Shown here: positions 48,567 through 58,741 of the stretch, piece by piece
Position numbering within the stretch: the stretch's first letter is position 1
How the letters are laid out: each line of letters starts with the position of its first letter
Assembly: GCF_014352855.1 (NCBI RefSeq)
Contig: NZ_CP060697.1
Location: 62,001 to 126,000, forward strand
Source of the DNA: Sphingomonas sabuli
Lineage (GTDB): Bacteria > Pseudomonadota > Alphaproteobacteria > Sphingomonadales > Sphingomonadaceae
DNA: 64,000 nucleotides
Reading direction: 5' to 3'
Translations under genes and position numbers: made by a program
The notes under the pieces: model-generated
Databases searched by the model: none
What the model saw: only the letters and a program-made list of their open reading frames with translations
What the model was told of the DNA's origin: nothing

Positions 48567-50125
48567 GCTTCGACCTTCTTGCGGCGGAGGAGGATCAGGA
48601 GATCTTCCTTGTCCATCGCACCGCTGAACCAGGCGATGACGAAATAGACGATGGAGCCTGCGCCGACGAGGGCGACCGTGCCCAGCAGGCGCTGTCCGAT
48701 CGAGCCGGCGAACCAGTCGGCCAGCAGCAATTCCACGCCCCAGATCGTGGCGCCCATGGCCAGGGCGGCGGCAAGTTGCTTGACCAGCCGCGCGCCAAGC
48801 CATCCTTCGAGCCGGAAATAGCCGTCGCGGACGAGCAGCACGTAAAGTGCCAGCGCGTTGAGCCACGCGGCGACCGCGGTCGACAGCGGCAGGATGACGA
48901 TGCCGATATCGTCGATCCAGATGAAATTCGCGATTACGCCAAGCGCGAGGGTGACCAGCGTGATGATCACCGGCGTCTTCATGTTCTTGCGGGCGTAGAA
49001 GCCGGGCGCGAGCACCTTGATCAGCACATAGGCCGGCAGGCCCGCGGCAAGGACCGACAGCACCAGCGCGCTGGTCGCCGCATCCTCGGCCGTGAAGCGC
49101 CCGCCTTCGAACAGTACGGTCATGATCGGTCCCGCGGACACCATCAGCGCGATCGTCGCCGGGATCGTCAGGAGCATGGACAGTTCGATCGCCCGGCCCT
49201 GCACGTTGCTTGCCTGCTGGTCCTCGCCAAGGCCGATGTGGCGGCTGATGGCGGGCAGGATGGCGGTGCCGATGGCCGATCCGATCAGCGCCAGTGGCAG
49301 CTGGTTCAGGCGGTCGGCCTGGCTCAGGTAGACGAAGCTGCCTTCGGGCAACCGGGTCGCGAAATAGGCGTAGAACAGCTGGCTGATGTAGTAGCCGCCA
49401 GCGCCGATCGTCGCCGGCAGGATCAGCAGCAGCAGTTCCTTCACGCCCGGCGTCATCCGCGGCGGCAGGAAGCGCAGCGCCAGCCCGGCGCGCCGGGTCG
49501 CGATGACGCACAGCGCCAGTTGCAGCACGCCGCCCACCAGCACGGCCCAGGCCATCGCGACGGCGGTCTGCTGCCCGCCCTGAGGGACCAGCAGCAATGC
49601 CGCCAGCAACGCAACGTTGAGCAGGGCAGGGGCAAAGGCCGCGGCGAAGAATCGCGACATGGAATTGAGTATGCCGCTGAACAGCGACACCAGGCTGATG
49701 AAGATCAGATAGGGAAAGGTGACCTGCGTCAGGAATACCGTGAAGCGGAATTTCTCCGGGTCCTCGGTCCACCGCTCGCTTGCCACCGCGACGACCACTG
49801 CCGGCATGGCGATGACGAAGACGATGGTGATGAGGATCAGCGCGGGCAGGAACACCGCCTGCACCTCCTCGGCAAATTTCTTTGCCTCGGCAAGGTCGCC
49901 GTCCTTGCCTATCCGCCGGGCGAACAGCGGCACGAAGCCCTGGCTGAACGCGCCTTCGCCGAGCAAGCGGCGAAGGAGATTGGGAAGTTGGAAGGCCCAG
50001 ATAAACACTTCGGCCGCGGCCGACGCGCCCATCACCCGGGCAAACACCATTTCGCGGGCGAATCCGAGGATCCGGCTGACCAGGGTCAGTCCGCCGATCG
50101 TCCCTCCGGCTTTGACGAGGTTCAT
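48563..50125 (-). CDS. murJ: Lipid II flippase MurJ
   Basis: A 14-span MOP-superfamily transporter that flips lipid II across the inner membrane for peptidoglycan synthesis. The 520-residue protein has the family opening ([15 protein letters not shown]), the [11 protein letters not shown] segment and many hydrophobic helices, with conserved charged residues in the first half. It is coupled to trpS downstream and lies 28 bases after secB. Confidence 0.96.
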   Translation of the reverse strand: MNLVKAGGTIGGLTLVSRILGFAREMVFARVMGASAAAEVFIWAFQLPNLLRRLLGEGAFSQGFVPLFARRIGKDGDLAEAKKFAEEVQAVFLPALILITIVFVIAMPAVVVAVASERWTEDPEKFRFTVFLTQVTFPYLIFISLVSLFSGILNSMSRFFAAAFAPALLNVALLAALLLVPQGGQQTAVAMAWAVLVGGVLQLALCVIATRRAGLALRFLPPRMTPGVKELLLLILPATIGAGGYYISQLFYAYFATRLPEGSFVYLSQADRLNQLPLALIGSAIGTAILPAISRHIGLGEDQQASNVQGRAIELSMLLTIPATIALMVSAGPIMTVLFEGGRFTAEDAATSALVLSVLAAGLPAYVLIKVLAPGFYARKNMKTPVIITLVTLALGVIANFIWIDDIGIVILPLSTAVAAWLNALALYVLLVRDGYFRLEGWLGARLVKQLAAALAMGATIWGVELLLADWFAGSIGQRLLGTVALVGAGSIVYFVIAWFSGAMDKEDLLILLRRKKVEA

Positions 50126-50153
50126 CTGCTGGTCCGCTCGGGGCGGGGGCCGG

Positions 50154-50699
50154 TCAGGCCTTGCCCTCGTCCTCTCCGGCGGGCGCCGGGTCGGAAGCCG
50201 TGGTGCCGAGTGAGGCGTCGCCGCCCTGCTGCTGGGCGGCCTGCATCTGCTGCATGTAGGCCGCGGCGAAGTCGATCGGATCGAGCAATAGCGGCGGGAA
50301 GCCCATGTTCTGCACCGAATCGCAAATGATTTGGCGGACGAACGGGAACAGCAGCCGCGGCGCTTCGACCAGCAGGAAGGGCGCCAGCGCTTCTTCCGGG
50401 AAGTTGCGGATGCCGAACAGCCCGGCGTAGCTGAGGTCGACGAGGAAATGGATGCCGCTTTGCGACTGCGCCTTGACCTCGACCTTCAGCATCACCTCGT
50501 GAACGTCGTCGGAAACTTTCTCGACGTTGAGGTTGAAACTGACATCGAGAGCGGCCTGGTCCTGCCACTGGTACACCGCCGGTGCGCTTGGGCTCTCGAC
50601 CGACAAGTCCTTGATATATTGGCCGAGCGTTGCGGCCTGGGGCGCGGTTTCGGAGGTGTCGGAGCCGTTGCCGGCGCGGGCGGGATCGTCTTGGGCCAT
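50154..50699 (-). CDS. secB: Protein-export chaperone SecB
   Basis: A tetrameric chaperone that keeps preproteins unfolded and hands them to SecA. The 181-residue protein has the QYIKDLSVESPSAP opening and the beta-strand block GIHFLVDLSYAGLFGIRN. The ILFPFVRQII-like stretch and the FPPLLLDPIDF end are also present. An extra Gln/Glu-rich tail follows. It precedes murJ and is divergent from timA across 177 bases, which hold a TATAAT at 50782-50787. Confidence 0.96.
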   Translation of the reverse strand: MAQDDPARAGNGSDTSETAPQAATLGQYIKDLSVESPSAPAVYQWQDQAALDVSFNLNVEKVSDDVHEVMLKVEVKAQSQSGIHFLVDLSYAGLFGIRNFPEEALAPFLLVEAPRLLFPFVRQIICDSVQNMGFPPLLLDPIDFAAAYMQQMQAAQQQGGDASLGTTASDPAPAGEDEGKA

Positions 50700-50781
50700 T
50701 TATCTTCTCGCTTGAGCGCTGATGGGTGCAGGGCCGCCGGAAAAGCGGCCGCATTCATGTCGCTGGGCGCCTAGCAGTCGC

Positions 50782-50787
50782 TATAAT
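50782..50787 (+). promoter_or_regulatory. Candidate -10 of the timA-mltA-smr operon
   Basis: An exact TATAAT (preceded by C, CTATAAT) lies in the gap between divergent secB and timA, about 90 bases before the timA GTG. The -35 region 17 bases upstream (GTCGCT) is a poor match, so the call rests on the -10 alone. Confidence 0.45.
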
Positions 50788-50876
50788 CGGGCGCAATGGC
50801 GCGGGGCCGGCGCGACTCGGGCTTTGAATCTGGCACCGGCGCGCATTATGTGCGTTGAAAGCGCAGGATCTCATCA

Positions 50877-51533
50877 GTGACAGTCATCATCATTCTCGCC
50901 CTCGTGGCGCTCTTCGTCGGCTTGCGGCTGTACAGTGTGCTCGGCGAGCGCACCGGCCATGAGCAGCAACCGATCCTGAAGCCCGCCGATCCCGACGCGG
51001 CGCGGGTCGAACGGCCTGCACCCCCGGTTGCCGGCGTGCAACCGGCGCAGGTCGATTCCGCCGATCTCGCCTATTTGCCAACCGCGGGGCCTGGCGTTCG
51101 CGCGCTGCTGGCTGCCGATCAGACCTTTGACGTCGCCCGCTTCCTCGATGGCGCCAAAAGCGCCTACCGGATGATCCTCGAGGCCTTCTGGGCAGGGGAA
51201 TTGGAAAAGGTCCGGCCGTTTGTCGACGACAGCGTCTACAACGCCTTCGCCTCCTCCATCGACCAGCGCAACGCGCAGGGTCTGGTGCTGGACAACCGGC
51301 TGGTGACCATCGAGCAGGCGCTGATCGCCGAAGCGGCGCTGGAACATAGCGTGGCCTTCGTCACCGTGCGTTTCGAGGCCGATATTGCGGCCGTTACCCG
51401 CAACAAGGAGGGCGAGGTCGTTGCCGGCGCGATGAGCGACGCGGTGCAGACTCGCGACCTGTGGACGTTCCGCCGCGACACGGCGACCAACGATCCCAAC
51501 TGGCTCCTTGTCGAAACCGACGAGGAAGAGTGA
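50877..51533 (+). CDS. timA: Tim44/TimA-family putative adaptor protein
   Basis: A membrane-anchored protein of 218 residues: a short N-terminal hydrophobic segment (IIILALVALFVGLRLYSVLG), a Pro/Ala-rich linker and a Tim44-like domain (FDVARFLDGAKSAYRMILEAFWAGELEKVRPF ... DNRLVTIEQALI ... WTFRRDTATNDPNWLLVETD). It is related to mitochondrial Tim44 and is thought to act at the inner membrane in bacteria. GTG 50877 has AGGA eight bases upstream. Its stop overlaps the mltA GTG start (GTGA). Confidence 0.93.
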   Translation: MTVIIILALVALFVGLRLYSVLGERTGHEQQPILKPADPDAARVERPAPPVAGVQPAQVDSADLAYLPTAGPGVRALLAADQTFDVARFLDGAKSAYRMILEAFWAGELEKVRPFVDDSVYNAFASSIDQRNAQGLVLDNRLVTIEQALIAEAALEHSVAFVTVRFEADIAAVTRNKEGEVVAGAMSDAVQTRDLWTFRRDTATNDPNWLLVETDEEE

Positions 51534-52711
51534 TCAATCGCCTGAAGGGCCTCGCGCTCGTTTCCGCACTGCTGCTGTCCGCCTGCGCCACCCGGCCGGT
51601 GGACCTGCCGCCCGCGCAGCTGCCGCCGCCGACCCAGCCGCGCGCGCCGGTCGTCCCGGTGGAGCCGCCCAAGCCGGCGACCGCCATCCAGGCCGGGGTG
51701 GTCATTTCCCAGCCCGCGCAGCTTAACGAGGCCGACGCTGCCGAGGCGCTGGCGGCATTCCGCATCTCTTGCCCGTCGGTCGTATCCCGCGCCGACAAGT
51801 CCGGGCTTGCCAGCCCCGCAGACTGGTCGGGTGTTTGCGCGCAGGCGGCGCTGGTTCCGCCGGGCGGCGCATCGGCCTTTTTCCACAGCGCTTTCGACTG
51901 GGTCCGGGTCGGCGATGGCAAGGCTTTCGCGACCGGCTATTTCGAGCCTGAGATCGTCGGCTCGCCGGTGCCCTTGCCCGGCTACGTCCCGATCCACGCT
52001 ACCCCCAGCGACCTGACCCGCTGCGCCTTGCCCGACGGCAAGACCGGCCGCGGGCGGATCGATGAAAACGGCCAGTGCGTCTATTATTTCAGCCGCGCGG
52101 AGATCGAGGCGGGCGCTCTCAACGGCCGGGCGCCGATCATCGGCTATGCCGCCGACTCGATCGAATTGTTCTTCCTTCACATCCAGGGCTCCGGTCGGCT
52201 GCGCTATCCCGACGGCCGAGTGGTCCGGATCGGCTACGACAACCAGAACGGCCGCGAATATGTCGCCATCGGCAAGCTGCTGCGCGAACGCGGCATTTTG
52301 CCGGCCGGCGGCACCAGCATGGACGCGATCGTCGGCTGGATGCGCGCCAATCCGGAAGAGGGCCGGGCGCTGATGCACGCCAATCCGTCCTACATCTTCT
52401 TCAAGCAGCTGACCGGTCCGGGTCCGCTCGGCGCGCTGAACCGGCCGGTGACCGCGCATGCGACCGTCGCGGCCGATCCCAACTTCATCCCGCTCGGCGC
52501 GCCGGTGTGGCTGGGCGTCGACCGGCCCGAAGCGTGGGGCCTGTGGATCGCGCAGGACACGGGTGGCGCAATCAAGGGCGCCAACCGCGTCGATACCTTC
52601 TGGGGCGCCGGGGAAGCCGCGCGCCGCACGGCCGGCGGCATGTCGGCCAAGGGCCAGGCGCTGGTCCTGCTGCCCAAGGGCGCCGTCGCCCGTGCGCTCG
52701 CTCAGCGCTGA
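51530..52711 (+). CDS. mltA: Membrane-bound lytic murein transglycosylase A (MltA)
   Basis: A lipoprotein that cleaves peptidoglycan glycan strands. From GTG 51530 it has 393 residues and a lipobox LLLSAC, then a proline-rich linker and the MltA domain: GYFEPEIVGS, HIQGSGRLRYPDG, the conserved AHATVAADPNFIPLGAPVWL and the catalytic Asp region WIAQDTGGAIKGANRVDTFWG. The GTGA overlap with timA implies coupled translation. The smr gene starts inside its last 20 bases. Confidence 0.96.
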   Translation: MINRLKGLALVSALLLSACATRPVDLPPAQLPPPTQPRAPVVPVEPPKPATAIQAGVVISQPAQLNEADAAEALAAFRISCPSVVSRADKSGLASPADWSGVCAQAALVPPGGASAFFHSAFDWVRVGDGKAFATGYFEPEIVGSPVPLPGYVPIHATPSDLTRCALPDGKTGRGRIDENGQCVYYFSRAEIEAGALNGRAPIIGYAADSIELFFLHIQGSGRLRYPDGRVVRIGYDNQNGREYVAIGKLLRERGILPAGGTSMDAIVGWMRANPEEGRALMHANPSYIFFKQLTGPGPLGALNRPVTAHATVAADPNFIPLGAPVWLGVDRPEAWGLWIAQDTGGAIKGANRVDTFWGAGEAARRTAGGMSAKGQALVLLPKGAVARALAQR

Positions 52712-53249
52712 GGAAAATGCGCTCTGGGAGCGGGTAACCGCCACCATTCGCCCATTGTCGCGGGAGCCGGTGGACGCGCCCGTTACTTCTGAAATTAAGG
52801 CTGTAGCTCCGCCGGAAGTGCGGGTGACGCCGCCTCGCGCGGCCGTGCGCAATGCGCCTCCGCCGCCTCCGCCCAAGCGCACGACCCATTCCGGCGCCAC
52901 GCTCGACGCGTCCTGGGACCGTCGGCTGACCTCCGGTACGGTCCAGCCCGACCGCGTGCTCGACCTTCACGGCCACAATCTCGACCAGGCATGGAGCGCG
53001 ATCGACCACGGCATCGAGCGCGCGGTCGCGGCCGGGGAACGGGTAATCCTGCTGGTCACCGGCCATGCCCGGGCCGGCGAACCGCCGGTGCAGCGGGGCA
53101 AGATCCGCGCCGCCGTGCACGACTGGCTGGCGGTGTCGCGCCATGCGTCGAAAATCGCTGCCGTGCGCGGGGCGCACCGGCGTCATGGCGGCGGCGGCAG
53201 CCTCTATATAATTTTGCGGCGGGACAGGGCGAAATCCACGCTTTCTTAA
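52692..53249 (+). CDS. Smr-domain protein (putative endonuclease/nicking domain)
   Basis: A 185-residue protein with a Pro-rich first half and a C-terminal Smr (small MutS-related) domain: VLDLHGHNLDQAWSAID, VILLVTGHARAG and RGAHRRHGGGGSLYIILRR. Smr domains nick or cleave DNA/RNA; bacterial SmrA/SmrB act on mRNA or ribosomes. GTG 52692 overlaps mltA by 20 bases, so coupling is likely. The upstream open frame is the shadow of mltA. Confidence 0.93.
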   Translation: MRSLSAEENALWERVTATIRPLSREPVDAPVTSEIKAVAPPEVRVTPPRAAVRNAPPPPPPKRTTHSGATLDASWDRRLTSGTVQPDRVLDLHGHNLDQAWSAIDHGIERAVAAGERVILLVTGHARAGEPPVQRGKIRAAVHDWLAVSRHASKIAAVRGAHRRHGGGGSLYIILRRDRAKSTLS

Positions 53250-53311
53250 CCCTGTCGATTTAATCGCTAGCCTCTGACGGATTGTCCGTCGGTCAGGGCG
53301 CGAAACCAAGC

Positions 53312-54997
53312 ATGCAACCAGGAACGACCCAGAAGGTCAGCAACGCCATACTTTCCGGCGCCGCTGGCTTTGCGTCGTTCATCTTTTCGCTGAGCGCGCT
53401 GCTCTACATCACCGAACTGAACGAGAAGATCGTCGCCGCGCTGGTCGCGGGCACGTTCTGCCTGTTGATCAGCTACGTCGCGTCCGAACGCCCGAACAGC
53501 GAAAGCGCTCGCGCGCTGGCGGCGCTCGGCGACCGCCTGCTGGCGGTCGAGGATGGCGATCTGGTGTCGCCCGCACCGCCGCTCGTCCGGTCCGTGATGC
53601 CCAAGGTCGCGGCAGCGGTCGACAGCCTGTTCGCCGAAGTGCGCGCGTCGATCGAAAACGCCCATGCGCTTGGTATGTACGATCCCGTGACCTCCTTGCC
53701 CAACCGGCTTCACTTCCGCTCCGAAGCGGACAAGCTGCTTGCCGATGTCGACAGCGGCAACAAGGCGGCGATGCTGTTCGTCGACCTCGACCGGTTCAAG
53801 AACGTCAACGACAGCCTGGGCCATGCCCGCGGCGACCAATTGCTGATCATGGTCGCCAACCGGCTGCGCGTGGTCGTCACCGCCGAGCTTGGCGATACGG
53901 TCGGCAAGCGCCCGTTACTGGCGCGTCTCGCCGGCGACGAATTCACGATCTTCTTCCCGCTGGTGTCGTGCACCAAGGATGTCGAACGCCTGGCCCGGCG
54001 CGTCGTCCTGGCCATTGCCGAACCGTTCGAACTGTACGGGCACAGCGTCGACATTGGCGCGTCGATCGGTGTGTCGATCAGCCCCGACCATGGCAAGAGT
54101 ATCGAATCGCTGATGCGCGCGGCGGACATCGCAATGTATCGCGCCAAGGCCCGCGGCGGCGGCCAGCATTGTCTGTTCAACGACGATCTGGCGACCGAAT
54201 ATAACGACAAGATCGAAACCGAACGGGCACTGACCGAAGCGGTCCAGCAAGGCCAGTTGCAGGTCGCGCTGCAGCCGCAGCTTAGCCTCGTCACCGGAGA
54301 GATCGTCGGAGCGGAGGCGCTGCTGCGCTGGAATCATCCGCGCGAAGGCTTGCGCATGCCCAACACCTTCATCCCGATCGCCGAGCGAACCGGGCTGATC
54401 GCCGAAATCGGCGACTGGGTGATCGGCGAGGTCGCGATGATGCTGGGCAACTGGCACCGCGAAGGCTTCCACCACCGCGTGTCGTTCAACGTCAGCCCGC
54501 GTCAGCTCGACCGGGCCGACTTTTTCGGCCGCCTGCGCCAGGCGTTCAGCGACCACAACGTGCCCCTGTCGATGATCGAACTGGAATTCACCGAGTCCGC
54601 GGCGATGGAGGCCAGCGAGGCGGTAATGGCGGAAATCAGCGCGCTTCGGGCGGACGGCGCGAAGATCGCACTGGACGATTTCGGCACCGGCTATTCCAAT
54701 CTCGCCCGGCTCCGCTCCATGCCGCTTGACCGGGTCAAGCTCGATCCGACGCTGATCGACCAGGTCGAATCCAACGAAAAGGCGCGGGTGATCGTTCAGG
54801 CGATCGTCCAGCTGATCAAGGGCGTCGGCTGCGAGATCGTGGCCGAGGCGGTCGAAAACAGCGCCCAGGCCGACCTGCTTCGAGCGATGGGCGTCGACAC
54901 GGTTCAGGGCTTTGCCTTCGGCTCACCGATGTACGAGCGCGAATATCGCGCGCTGATCACCCATTCGTCCGGAGCCGCTGCCCAGTCGGTCGCCTGA
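53312..54997 (+). CDS. Bifunctional diguanylate cyclase/phosphodiesterase (GGDEF-EAL)
   Basis: A 561-residue c-di-GMP enzyme with two N-terminal hydrophobic segments (about 10-55) and a HAMP-like stretch, then GGDEF (site RLAGDEF, AGDEF rather than GGDEF) and EAL (GAEALLRW, with FNVSPRQL, LEFTESAAM, and DDFGTGYS). The EAL motif residues expected for activity are present; the A in AGDEF is tolerated in many active cyclases but leaves the direction uncertain. The ATG at 53312 is preferred over a TTG at 53282; neither has a strong ribosome-binding site. It is convergent with the RTX array. Confidence 0.93.
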   Translation: MQPGTTQKVSNAILSGAAGFASFIFSLSALLYITELNEKIVAALVAGTFCLLISYVASERPNSESARALAALGDRLLAVEDGDLVSPAPPLVRSVMPKVAAAVDSLFAEVRASIENAHALGMYDPVTSLPNRLHFRSEADKLLADVDSGNKAAMLFVDLDRFKNVNDSLGHARGDQLLIMVANRLRVVVTAELGDTVGKRPLLARLAGDEFTIFFPLVSCTKDVERLARRVVLAIAEPFELYGHSVDIGASIGVSISPDHGKSIESLMRAADIAMYRAKARGGGQHCLFNDDLATEYNDKIETERALTEAVQQGQLQVALQPQLSLVTGEIVGAEALLRWNHPREGLRMPNTFIPIAERTGLIAEIGDWVIGEVAMMLGNWHREGFHHRVSFNVSPRQLDRADFFGRLRQAFSDHNVPLSMIELEFTESAAMEASEAVMAEISALRADGAKIALDDFGTGYSNLARLRSMPLDRVKLDPTLIDQVESNEKARVIVQAIVQLIKGVGCEIVAEAVENSAQADLLRAMGVDTVQGFAFGSPMYEREYRALITHSSGAAAQSVA

Positions 54998-55015
54998 CTG
55001 CCAGCGCCACCGCTC

Positions 55016-56905
55016 TTACAGGATGAAGTCGCCAGCAGTCAGGCCGTGCAGACCGTCCACGCGGATGGCGAAATCCGCCAGCCCGTCGCCATTGGTGTCT
55101 CCGAAGACATAGGTGTTGCCGCTGACCTGCTCGTACCGCAGCTCGCCGGCGACGTTGTGAAACGCCTGACCGCCAATGAAGGTGAACGCGTCGTTGGTCG
55201 CGGCGCCATTGGCGCTGTTGGCATCGACGAAGTTCAGGCGGATGCGGTCGCCTTCGGCATTGCTGAAATCGCGAATGCGGTCGGCGGTCGGCGGCGTCGC
55301 GCCTGAAAAGTCGCCGTCGTGGAAGACGAACAGGTCGGCTCCCGCGCCGCCTGTCAGCGCGTCCTGCCCGGAACCGCCCTCGATCCAGTCGGCGCCGGTG
55401 CCGCCATTGAGCGAATCGCTGCCGGCATCGCCAAGCAGGCGGTCGTCGCCGGCATCTCCAACCAGCGCATCGGCGCCATCGCGACCGGCCAGCGTGTTCG
55501 CCCCGGCATTGCCGGTGATGCGGTTGTCGAGCGTGTTGCCGACGCCGTTGATCGCGGCGCCACCGGTCAGCTGGAGCTCCTCGATATTGTCGTCGAGCAC
55601 GAACGTCACCAACGAGCGGACGGAATCGATGCCGGCGCCGCTGGCTTCGACCACCCGGTCGCCGGCATTGTCGACGACATAGATATCGTCGCCCTGCCCA
55701 CCGCGCATCGTGTCCGCGCCCGCGCCTCCATTGAGGACATTGGCACCGGCGTTGCCGAGCAGGGTGTTGGCCTGTGCGTTGCCATAGCCGTTGATCGCCG
55801 CGCTTCCGGTCAGAAGAAGGGTTTCGACATTGTTGGACAGGGTGAAGTTGACGCTGGACCGCACGGTGTCGTCTCCGGCCCCGGCTGCCTCCGCGACGAT
55901 GTCGCCGGCGTCGTTGACGAAATAGGTGTCGTCGCCGGCCCCGCCGCGCATGGTGTCCGCGCCGCCCGCGCCGTTGATGACGTTGTCGCCGCTGTTGCCG
56001 AAGATAAGGTTGCCGACGCCGTTGCCGGTCGCGTTGAGATTGGCGGTTCCGGTCAGCGTCAGATTCTCGACGTTTTCGCCCAGCGTGTAGCTGATCGACG
56101 CGCGCACCTCGTCCGTGCCTTCGCCGGCATTCTCGATCACCGCGTCACCGGCTTCGTCGATGACGAACACGTCGTTTCCGCCCATGCCGTTCATCACGTC
56201 GGACCCGGCGCGGCCGTTGAGGATGTCGTCGCCGTTCCAGCCCTCCAAGTAATTGCCCGTGCTGTTGCCGATGCCGATGAAGCTGCTGAATTCCTCGCCG
56301 TAATAAACCAGGCTCTCGAAATTAGCCGTCAGCTCGAAGGAGGACAGAGTGGTATAGACCATGTCGACGCCCTCGTCGGATAACTCAACGATCTGGTCGG
56401 TAAAGTCCTCGACGAAATAGACGTCGTCGCCGGTGCCGCCGACCATGATGTCGGAATTCGCGCCCCCGATAAGCTGGTCGTGGCCGGCGTTGCCGTACAG
56501 CGTGTCGCTGCCGTCGAAACCCATCAGCGTGTCGTCAAACCCGCTTCCATTCACCGTGTCCGCATTGGTCATGAGGTAATCCCGAAGCAGCGAATAGACT
56601 TCGTCGTTCAGGACGAGGTCCGCGAACGTCTGGGCGTCGATCGAGAAGCCTTCGATGTCCCATACTTCGGTGTCCGGCAGTTCGTACGTCCAGCGCGTGA
56701 TCGTGCCCACGGTTGGCATGTTCTGCGAAATTTCGCCCAGCCCGGTGCCGAAGAAAGTGTCTCGCGCCCCGTCGAGCTCGGTGACCTCGACGAAATTCTC
56801 GGACGATCCGGTGACTTCGCCGTTGACGATAGAGTCGCGGAAAGCGGTGCCGGTATTGAGAAAGCTGTCCATCCGGACGCCGGCGGAAAAGGTGATGGTG
56901 GTCAC
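55016..56905 (-). CDS. RTX protein A: novel N-domain, three 81-residue repeats, calcium-binding nonapeptides
   Basis: A probable secreted calcium-binding protein, 629 residues from GTG 56905 (GGAG eight bases upstream). Residues 1-115 form a domain shared with the three neighbours (GTGLGEISQNMPTVGTITRWTY). From about 119 come GGxGxD-type RTX repeats, and then three successive 81-residue units, each with GADTMRGG...GDDxY, DAGD, and a VENLTLTGTA-type strand. The closing domain is the M10-type (ADLFVFHDGDF ... GDTNGDGLADF) and ends DFIL, fitting a C-terminal type I secretion signal. It lacks an N-terminal signal peptide. Its N-domain differs most from the other copies. No protease motif is seen. 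Confidence 0.88.
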   Translation of the reverse strand: MTTITFSAGVRMDSFLNTGTAFRDSIVNGEVTGSSENFVEVTELDGARDTFFGTGLGEISQNMPTVGTITRWTYELPDTEVWDIEGFSIDAQTFADLVLNDEVYSLLRDYLMTNADTVNGSGFDDTLMGFDGSDTLYGNAGHDQLIGGANSDIMVGGTGDDVYFVEDFTDQIVELSDEGVDMVYTTLSSFELTANFESLVYYGEEFSSFIGIGNSTGNYLEGWNGDDILNGRAGSDVMNGMGGNDVFVIDEAGDAVIENAGEGTDEVRASISYTLGENVENLTLTGTANLNATGNGVGNLIFGNSGDNVINGAGGADTMRGGAGDDTYFVNDAGDIVAEAAGAGDDTVRSSVNFTLSNNVETLLLTGSAAINGYGNAQANTLLGNAGANVLNGGAGADTMRGGQGDDIYVVDNAGDRVVEASGAGIDSVRSLVTFVLDDNIEELQLTGGAAINGVGNTLDNRITGNAGANTLAGRDGADALVGDAGDDRLLGDAGSDSLNGGTGADWIEGGSGQDALTGGAGADLFVFHDGDFSGATPPTADRIRDFSNAEGDRIRLNFVDANSANGAATNDAFTFIGGQAFHNVAGELRYEQVSGNTYVFGDTNGDGLADFAIRVDGLHGLTAGDFIL

Positions 56906-57013
56906 GGTAAACACTCCTTCACGGGCGACCGGCAGCGGGCCGGACAAGCGCCAATGACGATTGCCTAAGCCATGCTTATCGGACGCGGCTCACCCGTTTG
57001 GGTGAGGCCTGAT

Positions 57014-58741
57014 TCAGAGGAGAAAATCCGAGGCCGCGAGGCTGTGCAGCCCGTCCAGGCGGATCATGAAGTCCGCCGCGCCGTCCCCGTTGGTGTCGCC
57101 CATCACGAACGTGTTGCCGGCGTTCTGGACGTAGCGCAGTTCGCCCGCGACCCCGTGGAACGCAGCGCTGCCGATGAAGCTGAAGGCCTCGTTCGTGGTG
57201 CTTCCGTTGGCACCGTTGGCATCGATCGAATTGAGCCGGATCTGGTCGCCGTCCGCCTGGCTGAAGTCGATGATCCGGTCGCAGCTGCCGGCGGACAGGC
57301 CGGCGAAGTCGCCGCTGCGGAATACGAACAGGTCGGCATCGCTGCCGCCGGTGACGATGTCCTTGCCGACGCCCCCTTCGACCCAGTCCTCGCCGGTGCC
57401 GCCGTCGATCTGGTCGTCGCCGATCCCGCCGAGCAGCGTGTCCTGCCCTCCGTTGCCGGTCAACACGTCGTCGCCGGCTTCGCCAAGCAGCACGTTGAGC
57501 TGGTTGTTGCCGGAAATGCGATTGGCCAAGGCGTTGCCGGTACCCATCGACGCGACCGCGCCGGTCAGCTGGAGATTCTCGACGTTGTTGCCAAGCTCGA
57601 AGCTGACGGAGGATCGCACGGTGTCGGCGCCCCCGGCGGCGCTTGTCTCAATGACCCGGTCGCCGCCATTGTCCACATAGTATACGTCGTTGCCGCCGCC
57701 GCCGCGCATCACGTCCGCGCCCGCGGCGCCGTTGAGCGTGTTGGCGGCCGCGTTTCCGGACAGTTCGTTGACGAGGGCGTTGCCGGTGGCGTTGATCGCC
57801 GCCGTGCCGATCAGCGTGACGTGCTCAATATCCGCACGGTCCCCACCGACGAGAGCGAAGGACACGGACGTCCGCACCTCGTCGACCCCGTCACCGGTCG
57901 CGCCGAGATCGGACCAGCGGTCGGATACGAAATCTGCGGTATTGTCGACGAAGAAGGTGTCGTGGCCGCTGCCGCCGAACATGGCGTCGGCGCCGGTGCC
58001 GCCGTTGAGGTAATCGTTGCCGCCGGCCCCGTAGAGCACGTCGTCGACCCCAGAGCCGCCAAACAGTTGGTTGTTCCCGGCATTACCGCCCATCACCAGG
58101 CCTTGACCGCTAAGGTTGCGCAAGTTCTCGAAGTTCGCGGAGAGGACATAGGCGCCGTCCGTCGGGGCGAACTGCAAGGTAACGCTATCGGTCCCCTGGT
58201 CGGCATCCTCACTGATCATGTCATTTGCATTGTCGAGCACGTAGGTATCGTCGCCGAGTCCGCCGACCATGTCGTCAATGCCCAGACCGCCGTCCAGGAA
58301 ATCATTGCCGTCATTTCCGATGATCGTGTCGTTGCCGCCATAGCCCAGCAGCCCATCGTTGCCGGAAGATCCGCGAACGGTATCGTCACCGACCATGAGA
58401 TGCTGTGCTAGGAGCGTATCCACGTCATCGCCGAGGATCAGTGGCGAGAGTGTCGACGCCTGCACCGAGAATTCCGAGATGTCCCAAACTACAGTGTAAA
58501 GGCCATCTCCCGTCGAAACTTCGTAAGCCCATTCGTAAACTGTCCCGCTCGTGGGCATGTTCGTGGATGTCGACGCAAGATCGGTCCCATAGAATGAGTG
58601 GCGGCCGATCACATCGGCTATGCGGTACAAATAGGAGGCTTCCGTTGTCAGCGTCCCAGCTGCAATTGCATCGTTGAAACTCGTTCCGCTAGCGGCGAAC
58701 GAGCGCATGTCGAACGGCTGGTAAAATCTCAGAAGAGCCAA
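57014..58741 (-). CDS. RTX protein B: N-domain plus calcium-binding repeats
   Basis: This 575-residue protein begins at TTG 58741 with GGGAG seven bases upstream. The N-domain (FDMRSFAASGTSFNDAI ... YGTDLASTSTNMPTSGTV) leads into GNDTIIGNDGND-type RTX repeats. Two larger units follow (about 91 and 82 residues), and the closing domain has CDRIIDFSQADGDQIRLNSID and GDTNGDGAADFMIRLDG, ending DFLL. Its last 100 residues are nearly the same as those of proteins C and D. No signal peptide or enzymatic domain is visible, so an adhesin or matrix role is only possible. Confidence 0.88.
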   Translation of the reverse strand: MALLRFYQPFDMRSFAASGTSFNDAIAAGTLTTEASYLYRIADVIGRHSFYGTDLASTSTNMPTSGTVYEWAYEVSTGDGLYTVVWDISEFSVQASTLSPLILGDDVDTLLAQHLMVGDDTVRGSSGNDGLLGYGGNDTIIGNDGNDFLDGGLGIDDMVGGLGDDTYVLDNANDMISEDADQGTDSVTLQFAPTDGAYVLSANFENLRNLSGQGLVMGGNAGNNQLFGGSGVDDVLYGAGGNDYLNGGTGADAMFGGSGHDTFFVDNTADFVSDRWSDLGATGDGVDEVRTSVSFALVGGDRADIEHVTLIGTAAINATGNALVNELSGNAAANTLNGAAGADVMRGGGGNDVYYVDNGGDRVIETSAAGGADTVRSSVSFELGNNVENLQLTGAVASMGTGNALANRISGNNQLNVLLGEAGDDVLTGNGGQDTLLGGIGDDQIDGGTGEDWVEGGVGKDIVTGGSDADLFVFRSGDFAGLSAGSCDRIIDFSQADGDQIRLNSIDANGANGSTTNEAFSFIGSAAFHGVAGELRYVQNAGNTFVMGDTNGDGAADFMIRLDGLHSLAASDFLL

